Made by a program: the position numbers and the translations under genes. A stretch of 64,000 bases of DNA from Chitinibacter bivalviorum (GTDB lineage: Bacteria; Pseudomonadota; Gammaproteobacteria; Burkholderiales; Chitinibacteraceae): positions 2,542,001 through 2,606,000 of the forward strand of contig NZ_CP058627.1 of NCBI RefSeq assembly GCF_013403565.1, in the 5' to 3' direction. Under the pieces are notes generated by a model. That model saw only the letters and a list, made by a program, of their open reading frames with translations. It ran no database searches and was not told the origin of the DNA. Positions 43,406 through 52,658 of the stretch are shown here, in pieces; position 1 is the stretch's first letter; each line of letters opens with the position of its first letter.

Positions 43406-44350
43406 TTATGCAACAGCACTAGCGAATTGATAATAGAGCGGGATACCCACCAGCAGATTAAATGGAAACGTGATCCCCAACGCCGCGCCAAGCGACAAGG
43501 CAGGATTGGCCTGCGGTACTGCCATCCGCATTGCGGCGGGCGCAGCGATGTAGCTGGCCGAGGCCGCCAAGGTACCCAACAAAGTGAGCCCGCCCAATGA
43601 CAGCCCCATCATCAAGCCAAAACCAATCCCGACCCAGCTAAAAGCCAACGGAACGCCCACGCCAATGGCCAAAATAAATAAACCTTGCTGGCGCAAGACG
43701 CCGATCTTCCCTGCAACCACTAAGCCCATTTCTAACAGGAACAAGGTTAATACGGGTTTAAATAGATCTAAATACAGCTTATCTAGCGGTTTAATCCCTT
43801 CTGGCCCAGCCACCAAACCGATCAACAAGCCGCCCATCAGCAAGACCATGCTTTTACCCAGTAAAACCTCATGCAGCAATTTACCCCAACCATGCCCAGC
43901 TTTCGCTCCGTCGGCTTTGGCGCCAAGACGCGCCAATATCACGCCAATGATCAATGCGGGCATTTCCAGCAAGACTAGAAACAAAGTACTTTGCGACTCG
44001 TAGCTCACCCCAAGACGCGTCAAATAAGCCACCCCGACAGCAAACGTCACCACCGAAGCAGAGCCATAATGCGCTGCGACGCTTGCGGCATCTGGCTGAG
44101 CGAGCTTGAGGCGTAACACCGGATAAGCCAGCAAGGGCAAAATAAAACCCATCGCGATGACCAGCAAAGCCTGCGGCAATATCTCTAAAATTGGTTGTTT
44201 GGCCAACACCAAACCGCCTTTGATACCAATGGCCAGCAATAAAAATACCGATAAGGTGTCATATAGAGCGCTTGGCAGTTTTAAATCTGACTTGGCCACT
44301 CCCGCAGCCAAACCCAGCAAGAAAAATAGGACAACGGGATCGATTTGCAT
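43406..44350 (-). CDS. sbtA: SbtA-type sodium-dependent bicarbonate transporter
   Basis: 314 aa, about ten membrane helices in two inverted halves. QIDPVVLFFLLGLAAGVAKSDLKLPSALYDTLSVFLLLAIGIKGG is the family N-terminus; HYGSASVVTFAVGVAYL and ASASYIAAPAAMRMA are conserved ion-binding segments. Start at ATG 44350; a GTG five codons earlier is possible. It imports bicarbonate with Na+ in cyanobacteria; in a heterotroph it probably feeds anaplerotic carboxylation. Operon with the PII-like gene. A perfect 7-1-7 palindrome lies upstream. Confidence 0.88.
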   Translation of the reverse strand: MQIDPVVLFFLLGLAAGVAKSDLKLPSALYDTLSVFLLLAIGIKGGLVLAKQPILEILPQALLVIAMGFILPLLAYPVLRLKLAQPDAASVAAHYGSASVVTFAVGVAYLTRLGVSYESQSTLFLVLLEMPALIIGVILARLGAKADGAKAGHGWGKLLHEVLLGKSMVLLMGGLLIGLVAGPEGIKPLDKLYLDLFKPVLTLFLLEMGLVVAGKIGVLRQQGLFILAIGVGVPLAFSWVGIGFGLMMGLSLGGLTLLGTLAASASYIAAPAAMRMAVPQANPALSLGAALGITFPFNLLVGIPLYYQFASAVA

Positions 44351-44385
44351 GTAGAAATATTTCACCTTTATCTAGTTGTTTTATG

Positions 44386-44400
44386 AAATGTACTACATTT
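44386..44400. promoter_or_regulatory. 15-bp palindrome before sbtA
   Basis: AAATGTA-C-TACATTT, perfect 7-1-7 symmetry, 36 bp upstream of the SbtA-type start. Likely operator. The core TGTACTAC recurs in the 52325-52345 site. Confidence 0.55.
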
Positions 44401-44447
44401 TTGAAAACAAAAAAACGCCTAAAAACAATAGGGTCTTACGCACCGAA

Positions 44448-44468
44448 ATGTAGTCAAAGTACGTAGTA
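44448..44468. promoter_or_regulatory. shared 21-bp motif, copy A
   Basis: ATGTAGT-CAAAG-TACGTAGTA in the divergent region between the SbtA-type and DedA genes. The same arrangement (ATGTAGT-N5-TACGTAGTA) is found at 52325-52345. Confidence 0.5.
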
Positions 44469-44554
44469 GCCCTAGATATTTATTTAACATACGCAAGGAA
44501 CCTTCAGCCCATATCGGCCTCAAAGCATGGATTTTATTTTTCGCATAGGGCGAT

Positions 44555-45307
44555 ATGGAAACCTGGCTGCATTCATTATTGGCACATTCAAGCGAACTGG
44601 CTTTATTGCTGCTGTTTATCATCGTTCTGGCCGAATCAACCGCGATTGTGGGTTTGCTGATCCCCGGTACAGTCTTAATGCTGGCGATGGGCGCGTTGAT
44701 TGGCAATGGCCAAATGGATTTCTGGGTCGCTTGTGCAGTTGGTTTTATCGCCGCCCTGATTGGTGATGGCTTATCGTACTGGTTGGGTTATCGCTATCGC
44801 AGCCAGCTCCATCGCTTATCGATTATTCGTCCGCATCGCCGTTTATTGATTCAGGCACGGCTTGTGTTGCGCCATCACGGCCCAGTAGGGATTTTTGTCG
44901 GCCGCTTTTTGGGGCCAACTCGCCCAGTATTGCCGATGGTGGCGGGCATGCTGTCGATGCCACGACGTCGCTTCTGGCCCGCCTGTGTCTTGGCCTGCTT
45001 ACTCTGGACTCCCGCGTATCTGATGCCGGGTATTTTGGCTGGCGCCGCAATTGGCTTGGCGAGCGATGGCTTATTTTCCTTCCCGATTCTACTAACGCTA
45101 GCGGCGATTTCAGTCGGCTTGGTGCTGTGGCTCGGCACGCAGGCGGTGCGGCATAGCCTGCGCGCTCGCGCTTTGGCGGGCATGCCAGTTCATCTCAGCT
45201 GGGGAGCGCCGCTCAGTGGCATCGCTTGCGCAGTGGCTGTCTGGCAAATTGCTGTTCATCCACTCGCGCCTATCTATGGCGCACGCGTCTGGCAAGTTTT
45301 GGCCTAA
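44555..45307 (+). CDS. DedA/Tvp38 family membrane protein
   Basis: 250 aa with about six membrane helices and the DedA signature GRFLGPTRPVLPMVAGMLSMPRRRF (about residues 109-133, containing the conserved Arg and Gly-Pro). E-motif LAESTAIVGLLIPGTVLM near residue 25. DedA proteins translocate lipid carriers or maintain envelope and proton-motive force. Divergent from sbtA. Confidence 0.9.
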   Translation: METWLHSLLAHSSELALLLLFIIVLAESTAIVGLLIPGTVLMLAMGALIGNGQMDFWVACAVGFIAALIGDGLSYWLGYRYRSQLHRLSIIRPHRRLLIQARLVLRHHGPVGIFVGRFLGPTRPVLPMVAGMLSMPRRRFWPACVLACLLWTPAYLMPGILAGAAIGLASDGLFSFPILLTLAAISVGLVLWLGTQAVRHSLRARALAGMPVHLSWGAPLSGIACAVAVWQIAVHPLAPIYGARVWQVLA

Positions 45308-45330
45308 TCATTTTGATCTGATTAATAATC

Positions 45331-45355
45331 AAAGGGTGCTGCGGCACCCTTTTTT
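45331..45355 (+). terminator. terminator of the DedA gene
   Basis: GGGTGC / GCACCC stem with TGCG loop, A's before and six T after. Confidence 0.88.
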
Positions 45356-45383
45356 GTGGCGATCAATTTTTAGCGCGCAAAAC

Positions 45384-45413
45384 AAAAAGCCTCATCCGAA
45401 GATGAGGCTTTTT
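45384..45413 (-). terminator. terminator behind the tRNA-Lys pair
   Basis: Perfect 13-bp stem AAAAAGCCTCATC / GATGAGGCTTTTT with CGAA loop, 13 bp beyond the first tRNA-Lys gene. Confidence 0.9.
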
Positions 45414-45425
45414 GCATAATTCGTG

Positions 45426-45498
45426 TGGGTCGGGAGGGATTCGAACCCTCGACCAACGGATTAAAAGTCCGCTGCTCTACCGACTGAGCTACCGACCC
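45426..45498 (-). tRNA. tRNA-Lys (anticodon TTT), no encoded CCA
   Basis: 73 nt. Acceptor GGGTCGG / CCGACCC, D arm, anticodon loop CTTTTAA and T arm GGGTTCGAATCCC are intact. The bases after the discriminator are CAC, not CCA, so the tail must be added by nucleotidyltransferase. The body is identical to the second copy. Confidence 0.95.
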
Positions 45499-45519
45499 AG
45501 AAAGGTGTGTATTTGGCGA

Positions 45520-45595
45520 TGGTGGGTCGGGAGGGATTCGAACCCTCGACCAACGGATTAAAAGTCCGCTGCTCTACCGACTGAGCTACCGACCC
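45520..45595 (-). tRNA. tRNA-Lys (anticodon TTT) with encoded CCA
   Basis: 76 nt including CCA. It lies 21 bp upstream of the other copy on the same strand, so both are processed from one transcript ending at the hairpin at 45384-45413. Confidence 0.95.
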
Positions 45596-45751
45596 GCTTC
45601 GTCACATACAGAGATGCGCATTATAAGGTTATTTCGCCGCCTGTCAACGCCTAATTTGAAGTTTTTTTAAATTACTTTGGCAATATGCTGCACGACTTGC
45701 GGGCACTCACGCGGTAAACTACTGCCACCATTAAGAAAAAAGGATGTTGTG

Positions 45752-46132
45752 ATGCGTATTTTACATACGATGTTGCGCGTGGGTGATCTGGATCGCTCGA
45801 TCGCTTTTTATACCGAAGTACTGGGCATGCAGCTTTTGCGTCGCAAAGATTATGCCGAAGGCCGCTTTACGCTAGCTTTTCTAGGCTATGGCGATGAGGC
45901 GCACCACACCGTGCTGGAATTAACGCATAACTGGGATACTAGCAGTTATGACTTGGGCAATGCTTATGGCCATATTGCACTGGAAACACCCAATATCGTG
46001 GCGACGTGTGATGCCGTTCGCGCCAAAGGGGGCAAAGTCGTGCGCGAGCCCGGCCCGATGAAGCATGGCACTACAGTGATTGCTTTTGTTGAAGACCCCG
46101 ATGGCTATAAAATCGAGTTCATTCAACCCTAA
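45752..46132 (+). CDS. gloA: lactoylglutathione lyase (glyoxalase I)
   Basis: 126 aa from the ATG at 45752 (AAAGGAT ahead). VOC-fold enzyme with the conserved [34 protein letters not shown] start; metal ligands are His5, a Glu in VLELTHN, His of YGHIAL and the C-terminal Glu of GYKIEFIQ, the bacterial (Ni-type) pattern. Converts the methylglyoxal-glutathione hemithioacetal to lactoylglutathione. Confidence 0.95.
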   Translation: MRILHTMLRVGDLDRSIAFYTEVLGMQLLRRKDYAEGRFTLAFLGYGDEAHHTVLELTHNWDTSSYDLGNAYGHIALETPNIVATCDAVRAKGGKVVREPGPMKHGTTVIAFVEDPDGYKIEFIQP

Positions 46133-46187
46133 AGGGTATAGCCCTAAAGACATTGCATAAATTAATCTTTAGAGCCATACACCCCTA
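46132..46187. repeat. dispersed palindromic repeat, copy 4
   Basis: AGGGTATAGCCC ... GAGCCATACACCCCTA, 56 bp, beginning at the last base of the gloA stop codon. The right end is imperfect. Confidence 0.5.
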
Positions 46188-46215
46188 TGTATCTAAACTA
46201 CGAGACTTATCAAGC

Positions 46216-47613
46216 ATGTTGAAATTTGTTTTGGCATTGGCGAGCTTACTGCCCAGCGTCGCCATGGCGGCAGGTTTGGACGGCAGCAGCATGTCGCTCA
46301 ATTGGATCATTCCCTTTGCAGGGCTGTTATTGTCTATCGCACTGTTTCCTATTTTTGCGCCCCATTTCTGGCACGAAAATTTTGGTAAAGTGGCCGCCTT
46401 TTGGGGCGCGCTGTTTGTGATTCCCTTTGCACTGCACGCAGGCGTAGGTATTACTGCAGAAGTGATCGTTCACGCGCTGCTCGAGGAATATATCCCCTTT
46501 ATTCTGATTTTGTTCGCGCTCTACACCGTCTCTGGCGGCATCTTGGTGTGGGGCAATCTGCATGGTTCACCCAAGCTCAATACTGGCATTCTGGCCTTGG
46601 GAACAGTACTGGCCTCATTGATGGGTACCACCGGCGCGGCGATGCTGCTGATTCGCCCCATCCTGAAAGCCAATGACAATCGACTCCATAATGTACATGT
46701 GGTGGTGTTCTTTATTTTTCTCGTTGCCAACGTCGGTGGCGGTCTAACACCATTGGGCGATCCACCGCTCTTCCTCGGCTTTTTGAAGGGCGTGGATTTT
46801 ATGTGGACGGTTGAACATATGGCTGGTCCGGTCTTGCTGATGAGCGCCTTGCTCTTAGCGATGTTTTACGCCATTGATAGCTATTACTTCAAAAAAGAAG
46901 GCGTACTACCGCGCGACAAAACGCCCGATAGCGCGCTCAAAATCTATGGCAAGCGTAATTTCTACCTGCTTGCGGCGATTATCGGCCTCGTGGTGATGTC
47001 GGGTGTTTGGAAGCCTGGCATCGAATGGGAAGTCATGGGCTCGCACCTTGGCTTGCAAGACATTGTGCGCGATGTGCTATTGCTGGTGATTGGCCTGATT
47101 TCTTTAAAAATCACGCCAGCTCAAGTGCGTGCGGGCAACGATTTTAACTGGGGGCCGATTCTGGAAGTCGCCAAGCTATTTGCCGGCATCTTTATCGCGA
47201 TGGCACCCGCGATTGCGATTTTGAAGGCCGGCTCTGATGGCGCAATGGCCAATCTGGTCGCGCTAGTCAGCAATCCCGATGGCACGCCGCACGACTCGAT
47301 GTATTTCTGGATGACCGGTATTTTGTCGGCCTTCCTTGATAATGCACCGACCTATCTGGTGTTCTTCAATCTGGCGCATGGCGATGCGGCACATATGATG
47401 GGCCCATACGCCTCAACGCTCTTGGCGATTTCCTGCGGTGCGGTCTTTATGGGCGCGATGAGCTATATCGGTAACGCCCCCAACTTTATGGTTAAAGCGG
47501 TGGCTGAAGATCGTGGCGTCAAAATGCCAAGCTTCTTTGGCTATATGGGCTGGTCCATCGCCTGCTTGCTGCCGGTGTGTATTGTGATGACCTTGGTATT
47601 CTTCCACTACTGA
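46216..47613 (+). CDS. nhaD: sodium:proton antiporter NhaD
   Basis: 465 aa from the ATG at 46216, just after the repeat; longer in-frame starts would cross the repeat. About 12 membrane helices with NhaD/ion-transporter blocks GGILVWGNLHGSPKLNTGILALGTVLASLMGTTGAAMLLIRP, NVGGGLTPLGDPPLFLGFLKGVDF and SAFLDNAPTYLVFFNLAHGD. Exports Na+ (or Li+) for H+ across the inner membrane. Own terminator. Confidence 0.93.
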   Translation: MLKFVLALASLLPSVAMAAGLDGSSMSLNWIIPFAGLLLSIALFPIFAPHFWHENFGKVAAFWGALFVIPFALHAGVGITAEVIVHALLEEYIPFILILFALYTVSGGILVWGNLHGSPKLNTGILALGTVLASLMGTTGAAMLLIRPILKANDNRLHNVHVVVFFIFLVANVGGGLTPLGDPPLFLGFLKGVDFMWTVEHMAGPVLLMSALLLAMFYAIDSYYFKKEGVLPRDKTPDSALKIYGKRNFYLLAAIIGLVVMSGVWKPGIEWEVMGSHLGLQDIVRDVLLLVIGLISLKITPAQVRAGNDFNWGPILEVAKLFAGIFIAMAPAIAILKAGSDGAMANLVALVSNPDGTPHDSMYFWMTGILSAFLDNAPTYLVFFNLAHGDAAHMMGPYASTLLAISCGAVFMGAMSYIGNAPNFMVKAVAEDRGVKMPSFFGYMGWSIACLLPVCIVMTLVFFHY

Positions 47614-48098
47614 TCATTTGCTACTCACAAGCTCAGCCCACCCATCGCGGTGGGCTTTTTATTGCCTCAATCATTCACGCCACAAACACGGCAGCGCACA
47701 GTAGCACTACCTCACCAAGCAACAATCGAAATCCTCAAGAACTATCTGCGACAGTAATCACTAGGTAACTTGTAATGTTTACATTGAAAAAAATAGCTCA
47801 AGCTGTATGCTATGACACTGGCAAGTTGAGTGGGTTTGTATTTTCGGCTTGAAGTGCTTGGACATTTGTTGTTTGACTCAACAAAAAAATGCCAAGGCTC
47901 AGTAACAAAATTACAAAAACAGGTCAACTTTTTGCGCTGTATCAAGCAATTTAGCCAGGATGGACTAAAAGCCAACGCAGGATTTGATTTGCATCAGTAG
48001 GCAGAAGCCAGCGCTCCGTATACTGGCTTCATCGGGTGAAGGGAATACAGCCTTTTACCTAGCAATCACTAAACACAACCCAAATAAGAGGTGTTACC
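47614..48098. other. 485-bp region between nhaD and phosphoketolase
   Basis: After the nhaD terminator it is AT-rich with no recognisable gene. A possible promoter (TTGAAA at 47784-47789, TATGCT at 47806-47811, 16-bp spacing) would give a long leader of about 280 nt before the phosphoketolase. A minus-strand frame at 47742-47975 looks accidental. Confidence 0.45.
47635..47660 (+). terminator. terminator of nhaD
   Basis: Stem AGCCCACC / GGTGGGCT with a six-base loop followed by five T. Confidence 0.88.
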
Positions 48099-50498
48099 GT
48101 GGCTCAACCGTTATCTCCAAGCGTATTAGATAGAATGCATCGCTATTTCCAAGCGGCAAACTATTTGTCTGTTGGTCAAATCTACTTGCTCGACAATCCA
48201 ATGCTGAAACTGCCGCTGAAACGCGAGCACATCAAGCCACGTTTGTTGGGTCACTGGGGTACTACACCTGGTCTGAACTTCATTTTTGCTCATGCTAACC
48301 GCATCATTACTGAACGCGAAGTTAACATGATCTACATCACTGGCCCTGGCCATGGTGGTCCTGGTTTCGTTGCGAATACTTGGTTGGAAGGTTCATACGA
48401 AGAGTTCTTCCCAAGCATCGATCGTTCTGAAGCAGGTATGCAACGCCTGTTCAAACAATTCTCTTTCCCACGTGGCATACCATCACACGTAGCTCCTGAA
48501 ACTCCAGGTTCTATGCACGAAGGTGGCGAGTTGGGTTATTCAGTATCACACGCATACGGCGCGGCTTTGGACAATCCAGACCAAGTAGTAATCGCTGTAG
48601 TGGGTGACGGTGAAGCTGAAACTGGCCCATTGGCTGCTTCTTGGCACTCTACTAAGTACATCCACCCGATCAATGACGGTTTTGTACTGCCAATCTTGCA
48701 CTTGAACGGTTACAAAATTGCTAACCCAACACTTCTTGCCCGTATGGACAAAGAAGAAGTAACTAAATTGTTCGAAGGTTATGGCTACGAGCCAATCTTC
48801 GTTGAATTGAAAAACGAAACATTCAACGACAAACCAGAAACATTCGTACAAATCCACCAAGACATGGCTGCGGCAATGGACTTGTGTATGGACAAATTTG
48901 CTGCGATCCGCGCTAAAGCTGAAGCTGAAGTGGCTGCTGGTCAACCAATCGTTCGCCCACGTTGGCCAATGATTGTAATGCGCACGCCAAAAGGCTGGAC
49001 TGGCCCGAAAGAAATCAAAGGCAAAAAAGTAGAAGACTACTGGCGCAGCCACCAAGTTCCATTCTCTGATATCGACGGCGAGAATGTACTGAACTTGGAA
49101 AAATGGTTGGCTTCTTACGACGTTAAATCTTTGTTTAACGACGACGGCTCAGTAAAAGAAGAATTGACTTCATTGGCACCAAAAGGTCAAAAACGTATCG
49201 GCTCTAACCCAGTTGTACACGGCCAAGTGTCTAAAGACCTGAAAATGCCTGACTTCCGTAACTACGAAGTTAAATTTGCAAAACCAGGCACTGAAAATGC
49301 TGAAATGACTCGCGTAATGGGTAAATTCCTGCGCGACATCATGAAAGAAAATGAAGCAGAGAAAAACTTCCGTATCTTCGGCCCAGATGAAACTGCATCT
49401 AACCGTTGGAACGACGTATTCGAAGTTTCAGGTAAAACTTGGTTGGCGAACTACTTCGAAGAAGACAAAACCAATGACTTCTTGCAACAAGATGGCCGTG
49501 TAATGGAAATCTTGTCTGAGCACACTTGCCAAGGTTGGCTCGAAGCGTACAACTTGACTGGTCGTCACGGTTTCTTTAGCTGCTACGAAGCGTTCATCCA
49601 CGTGATCGATTCAATGTTTAACCAGCACGCTAAATGGCTGAAAACAACTCGTCACATCAACTGGCGCAAACCGATTCCATCGTTGAACTACCTGTTGACT
49701 TCACACGTATGGCGTCAAGACCACAACGGCTTCTCTCACCAAGATCCAGGCTTTATCGATCACGTGGTGAACAAAAAAGCTGAAGTGATCCGTGTTTACT
49801 TGCCAGCTGATGCGAACACTTTGTTGTCTGTAACTGACCACGTATTGCGTTCACGTCACTATGTGAACGTGGTTGTTGCCGGTAAACAGCCAGCACTGCA
49901 ATACCTGACTATGGATCAAGCGATCAAACACGCGACCAAAGGTCTGGGTATCTGGGATTGGGCATCAAACGACCAAGACGGCGAGCCAGATGTAGTGATG
50001 GCGTGTGCGGGTGAAATCCCAACCATGGAAGCTTTGGCTGCAACTGATATGCTGCGTCAACACTTCCCAGATCTGAAAATCCGCTTCGTTAACGTCTGCG
50101 ATTTGATGACTCTGCAACCAAACGAAGAGCACCCACACGGCCTGACAGACCGCGAATTTGACGCGATCTTCACTGCTGACAAGCCTGTGATGTTTGCCTT
50201 CCACGGTTACCCATGGTTGATTCACCGCCTGACTTACCGTCGTAACGGCCACGCTAACATCCATGCTCGTGGTTACATCGAAGAAGGTTCTACTTCGACT
50301 CCGTTCGACATGGTTGTGGTTAACCAACTTGACCGCTTTAACTTGGCAATCGACGTGATTGACCGTGTACCAAAACTGCAAAAAATTGGTGCACACGTTC
50401 GTCAGAAACTCACTGACAAACTGGTTGAACACGCTCAGTACATCGCTGATGTGGGCGATGACATGCCAGAAGTTAAAGATTGGAAATGGCCTTACTAA
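48099..50498 (+). CDS. xfp: phosphoketolase (xylulose-5-P/fructose-6-P)
   Basis: 799 aa, full length, GTG start with AAGAGGTG ribosome site. TPP-dependent; [18 protein letters not shown] and [10 protein letters not shown] form the cofactor motif, [24 protein letters not shown] and [30 protein letters not shown] are phosphoketolase signatures. It cleaves xylulose-5-P or fructose-6-P with phosphate to acetyl-phosphate, bypassing pyruvate oxidation. Codon use differs visibly from neighbours (many GGT, GCT, CGT, AAC, TTC, GAA, GTA and few GCC/GGC), typical of very high expression or recent transfer. Monocistronic with a strong terminator. Confidence 0.95.
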   Translation: MAQPLSPSVLDRMHRYFQAANYLSVGQIYLLDNPMLKLPLKREHIKPRLLGHWGTTPGLNFIFAHANRIITEREVNMIYITGPGHGGPGFVANTWLEGSYEEFFPSIDRSEAGMQRLFKQFSFPRGIPSHVAPETPGSMHEGGELGYSVSHAYGAALDNPDQVVIAVVGDGEAETGPLAASWHSTKYIHPINDGFVLPILHLNGYKIANPTLLARMDKEEVTKLFEGYGYEPIFVELKNETFNDKPETFVQIHQDMAAAMDLCMDKFAAIRAKAEAEVAAGQPIVRPRWPMIVMRTPKGWTGPKEIKGKKVEDYWRSHQVPFSDIDGENVLNLEKWLASYDVKSLFNDDGSVKEELTSLAPKGQKRIGSNPVVHGQVSKDLKMPDFRNYEVKFAKPGTENAEMTRVMGKFLRDIMKENEAEKNFRIFGPDETASNRWNDVFEVSGKTWLANYFEEDKTNDFLQQDGRVMEILSEHTCQGWLEAYNLTGRHGFFSCYEAFIHVIDSMFNQHAKWLKTTRHINWRKPIPSLNYLLTSHVWRQDHNGFSHQDPGFIDHVVNKKAEVIRVYLPADANTLLSVTDHVLRSRHYVNVVVAGKQPALQYLTMDQAIKHATKGLGIWDWASNDQDGEPDVVMACAGEIPTMEALAATDMLRQHFPDLKIRFVNVCDLMTLQPNEEHPHGLTDREFDAIFTADKPVMFAFHGYPWLIHRLTYRRNGHANIHARGYIEEGSTSTPFDMVVVNQLDRFNLAIDVIDRVPKLQKIGAHVRQKLTDKLVEHAQYIADVGDDMPEVKDWKWPY

Positions 50499-50813
50499 TC
50501 TAGTCGCTGCGGGATTAGCCACTGCGAGCCCTGCTCGCAGGCTAGTACCCACCGCGTAACTAGAACCATCAAACCCGCACTGATTTCATCAGCGCGGGTT
50601 TTTTTTGGCATACAATCCAAGCTCAACGTTGTAGAGTGAATTTGCGCAGCATTCATACGCAAATCCTGCATGTGAAAATACACCACAACATCGTGGCATT
50701 CACTTATTGGTGCAACGCCGCATAGCAAGTAAACTATTTCCAGTAAACTATTTTGTATCAAACACTTGCCATTGATCGACTCAACAACTGAGCCGATACA
50801 AACGAGATTAAAT
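50499..50813. other. intergenic region after phosphoketolase
   Basis: It holds an extra hairpin (CTGCGAG / CTCGCAG at 50522-50540), the phosphoketolase terminator at 50572-50606 and the leader of the inositol-monophosphatase-like gene. Nothing else recognisable. Confidence 0.5.
50572..50606 (+). terminator. terminator of the phosphoketolase gene
   Basis: AACCCGC-A-CTGAT / ATCAG-C-GCGGGTT with one symmetric internal mismatch and eight T. Confidence 0.9.
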
Positions 50814-51620
50814 GTGAATACCGCAACACCTAGCCCATCGTTACAAGCCCTGATCAATATTGCGCGTGAAGTCGCCGCAACTGAGGTCATGCCGCGCTAT
50901 CAAAAAGTGGTCGCCGAGGTGAAGCACGACGGTAGCTTATTCACAGAAGCCGATCTGGCCGCACAAACCGCATTGCAACGCCTCTTACCGCTGCTCGTCG
51001 ATTGCCCCGTACTGGGCGAAGAGATGAGCCAAAGCGAGCAGGAAAAGCTGTGGGAAGATCACCCTGCTGGCCTGTGGATCGTCGATCCAATTGACGGCAC
51101 CAGCAATTTTGCCCACGGTCTACCCTATTTTGCCGTCTCCATCGCACTCTACCGCGAGCATCGCCCGGTGCTAGGCGTGGTGTATATCCCCGTGCTGGAT
51201 GAATGTTTTGCCGCGGAAGCGGGCTGCGGAGCATGGCTCAATAGCGAGCGCCTACCGCTTTTGAACGACGATAAAATCCTCAAACACGCGATGGCCTCGA
51301 TTGAAACCAAATGGCTATCGGGCCATTTGGCGACACGCGTGGTAACCGTGAACCCTTACCATAGCCACCGCAATTTCGGCGCTTCCACCATTGATTGGTG
51401 CTGGCTCGCGGCAGGGCGCACCGACGTGATGCTGCATGGCGCGCAAAAACTGTGGGATTACGCTGCTGGCGTGCTAATTTTGCTCGAATCCGGCGGCCAA
51501 GTTGGCGCGCTGTTTCATGATAATTATTGGGATGAAAACCCTTGGCACCGCAGCGCAGTAGCCGCGCGTACACCCAGCTTATTCAAAAGCTGGATGGAGT
51601 GGGTACAAAAAAATAAATAG
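50814..51620 (+). CDS. inositol monophosphatase family protein
   Basis: 268 aa from the GTG at 50814 (GAGAT upstream); a frame opening at 50766 lacks a ribosome site. Li+-sensitive phosphatase superfamily: GEEM (about residue 65), the metal-binding WIVDPIDGTSNFAHGLPYFAVSIAL (about 87-111) and WDYAAGVLILLESGG (about 215-229). Cytosolic Mg2+ phosphatase; the substrate (inositol-P, histidinol-P or 3'-PAP) is not defined by sequence. Confidence 0.85.
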   Translation: MNTATPSPSLQALINIAREVAATEVMPRYQKVVAEVKHDGSLFTEADLAAQTALQRLLPLLVDCPVLGEEMSQSEQEKLWEDHPAGLWIVDPIDGTSNFAHGLPYFAVSIALYREHRPVLGVVYIPVLDECFAAEAGCGAWLNSERLPLLNDDKILKHAMASIETKWLSGHLATRVVTVNPYHSHRNFGASTIDWCWLAAGRTDVMLHGAQKLWDYAAGVLILLESGGQVGALFHDNYWDENPWHRSAVAARTPSLFKSWMEWVQKNK

Positions 51621-51672
51621 GGGTATATCCCCACAATCAATAAATTAAAAAGATTACAGGGCAATACATGCC
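51619..51672. repeat. dispersed palindromic repeat, copy 5
   Basis: AGGGGTATATCCCC ... GGGCAATACATGCC, 54 bp. Starts inside the stop codon of the preceding gene; the right end is degenerate. Confidence 0.5.
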
Positions 51673-51765
51673 AATGTATTTGTCATCAACTCACTCAATG
51701 CTCGCTAGAAAAATCTGAATATTTATAATGAGTCGAGCTTAGCCTTGCACCCGACTCATTCTTCC

Positions 51766-52206
51766 TTAGCTGCTCAACACAAGCGCTTGCGTCCCTACTT
51801 TGACGAGCCGCCCACCCTGATCTTGCACATACTGCGCAGCGGCTTCAGGCGTAGCAAACCACAAATTTAGCTTTCCAGCCTCGCTCTCTCGCCATTGGAA
51901 GTGTGCTAAATCATCAGCGCCCAGCGTCAACAGATGTGGCCGCAGCAATTCCCAGCTACTCAATCCCGCCTCTAAGGCCAGCATGCGCAAAAAATGTTTC
52001 CGTTGCAACGTAGCGCGCTGACGAAATAAGACGGTGAGGGAGGTCTCCGCAACCGCGCCGGCATTGATCAACCGACGAAGGATGGGCAATGCCGCTGAAA
52101 TAGACCCCGTATTGGCCAAACGTTGGCAGCGCTTAGCCTGACGCAGCACCAGCTCAACGGCGGCATGATCGGTGGATTTGGAAATAAATTCGGGTGAAGT
52201 TGGCAT
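51766..52206 (-). CDS. hypothetical protein, helical, 146 aa
   Basis: 146 aa from the ATG at 52206 with AGGAGC upstream; a longer frame to 52323 lacks a ribosome site. Helical, Arg/Leu-rich; contains KHFLRMLALEAGLSSWELLRPHLL (about 73-96), a segment resembling the short helix pair at the start of some glyoxalase-related and phage-island proteins, then AHFQWRESEAGKLNLWFATPEAAAQYVQDQGGRLVKVGTQALVL. No clear family. Faces the 75-aa gene across a promoter with the shared 21-bp motif. Confidence 0.65.
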   Translation of the reverse strand: MPTSPEFISKSTDHAAVELVLRQAKRCQRLANTGSISAALPILRRLINAGAVAETSLTVLFRQRATLQRKHFLRMLALEAGLSSWELLRPHLLTLGADDLAHFQWRESEAGKLNLWFATPEAAAQYVQDQGGRLVKVGTQALVLSS

Positions 52207-52324
52207 ACCTGCTCCTAAACACAAGTGGCCAGTCTCGCTGTCGGCCACGGAGGGTATGCAAGCAAGGGCTTGCAAATGACATGCCATCTTTTGGTTACAT
52301 GCGACGTACATAATCACACACAAA

Positions 52325-52345
52325 ATGTAGTTGTACTACGTAGTA
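52325..52345. promoter_or_regulatory. shared 21-bp motif, copy B
   Basis: ATGTAGT-TGTAC-TACGTAGTA, with a perfect 12-bp palindrome TACTACGTAGTA at 52334-52345. It sits between the divergent 146-aa and 75-aa genes. Matches 44448-44468. Confidence 0.55.
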
Positions 52346-52396
52346 AATAGGCATATCATACAGCCATAAACTACAAAACACACCAAGGAGTACACC

Positions 52397-52624
52397 ATGT
52401 TAATGCTGATTTCTTCTCTGATTGAACGCTTTTCAGGCCAATCCTACGATCTTTCAGTCAATACCCGCGTCAATCGCGCAGGCGACTTTTCTGCCGAAAA
52501 ATACGATGGCCGTATTTTGAAAATTGAAGGCAACCAAGCCCGCGTATGCTGGCCTGCTGGTGAAAAAACGGTTGAATATCTGCGCGATTTGGTACAAATC
52601 GACGAAGATCCTGTTTTGCACTAA
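52397..52624 (+). CDS. hypothetical 75-aa protein
   Basis: Excellent AAGGAG ribosome site. 75 aa; the second half (DGRILKIEGNQARVCWPAGEKTVEYLRDLVQIDED) looks like a small SH3/KOW-type barrel. Function unknown. Ends in a strong terminator and starts 52 bp from the shared motif. Confidence 0.7.
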   Translation: MLMLISSLIERFSGQSYDLSVNTRVNRAGDFSAEKYDGRILKIEGNQARVCWPAGEKTVEYLRDLVQIDEDPVLH

Positions 52625-52632
52625 GCCAATAA

Positions 52633-52658
52633 AAAAAGACCGCCGAGGCGGTCTTTTT
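52633..52658 (+). terminator. terminator of the 75-aa gene
   Basis: AAAGACCGCC / GGCGGTCTTT stem with a two- to four-base loop and T run. Confidence 0.88.

Noticed and set aside
47742..47975. 77-codon frame on the minus strand between nhaD and the phosphoketolase
   Set aside because: Cys/Phe/Ser-rich without family resemblance or ribosome site, overlapping a plausible promoter.
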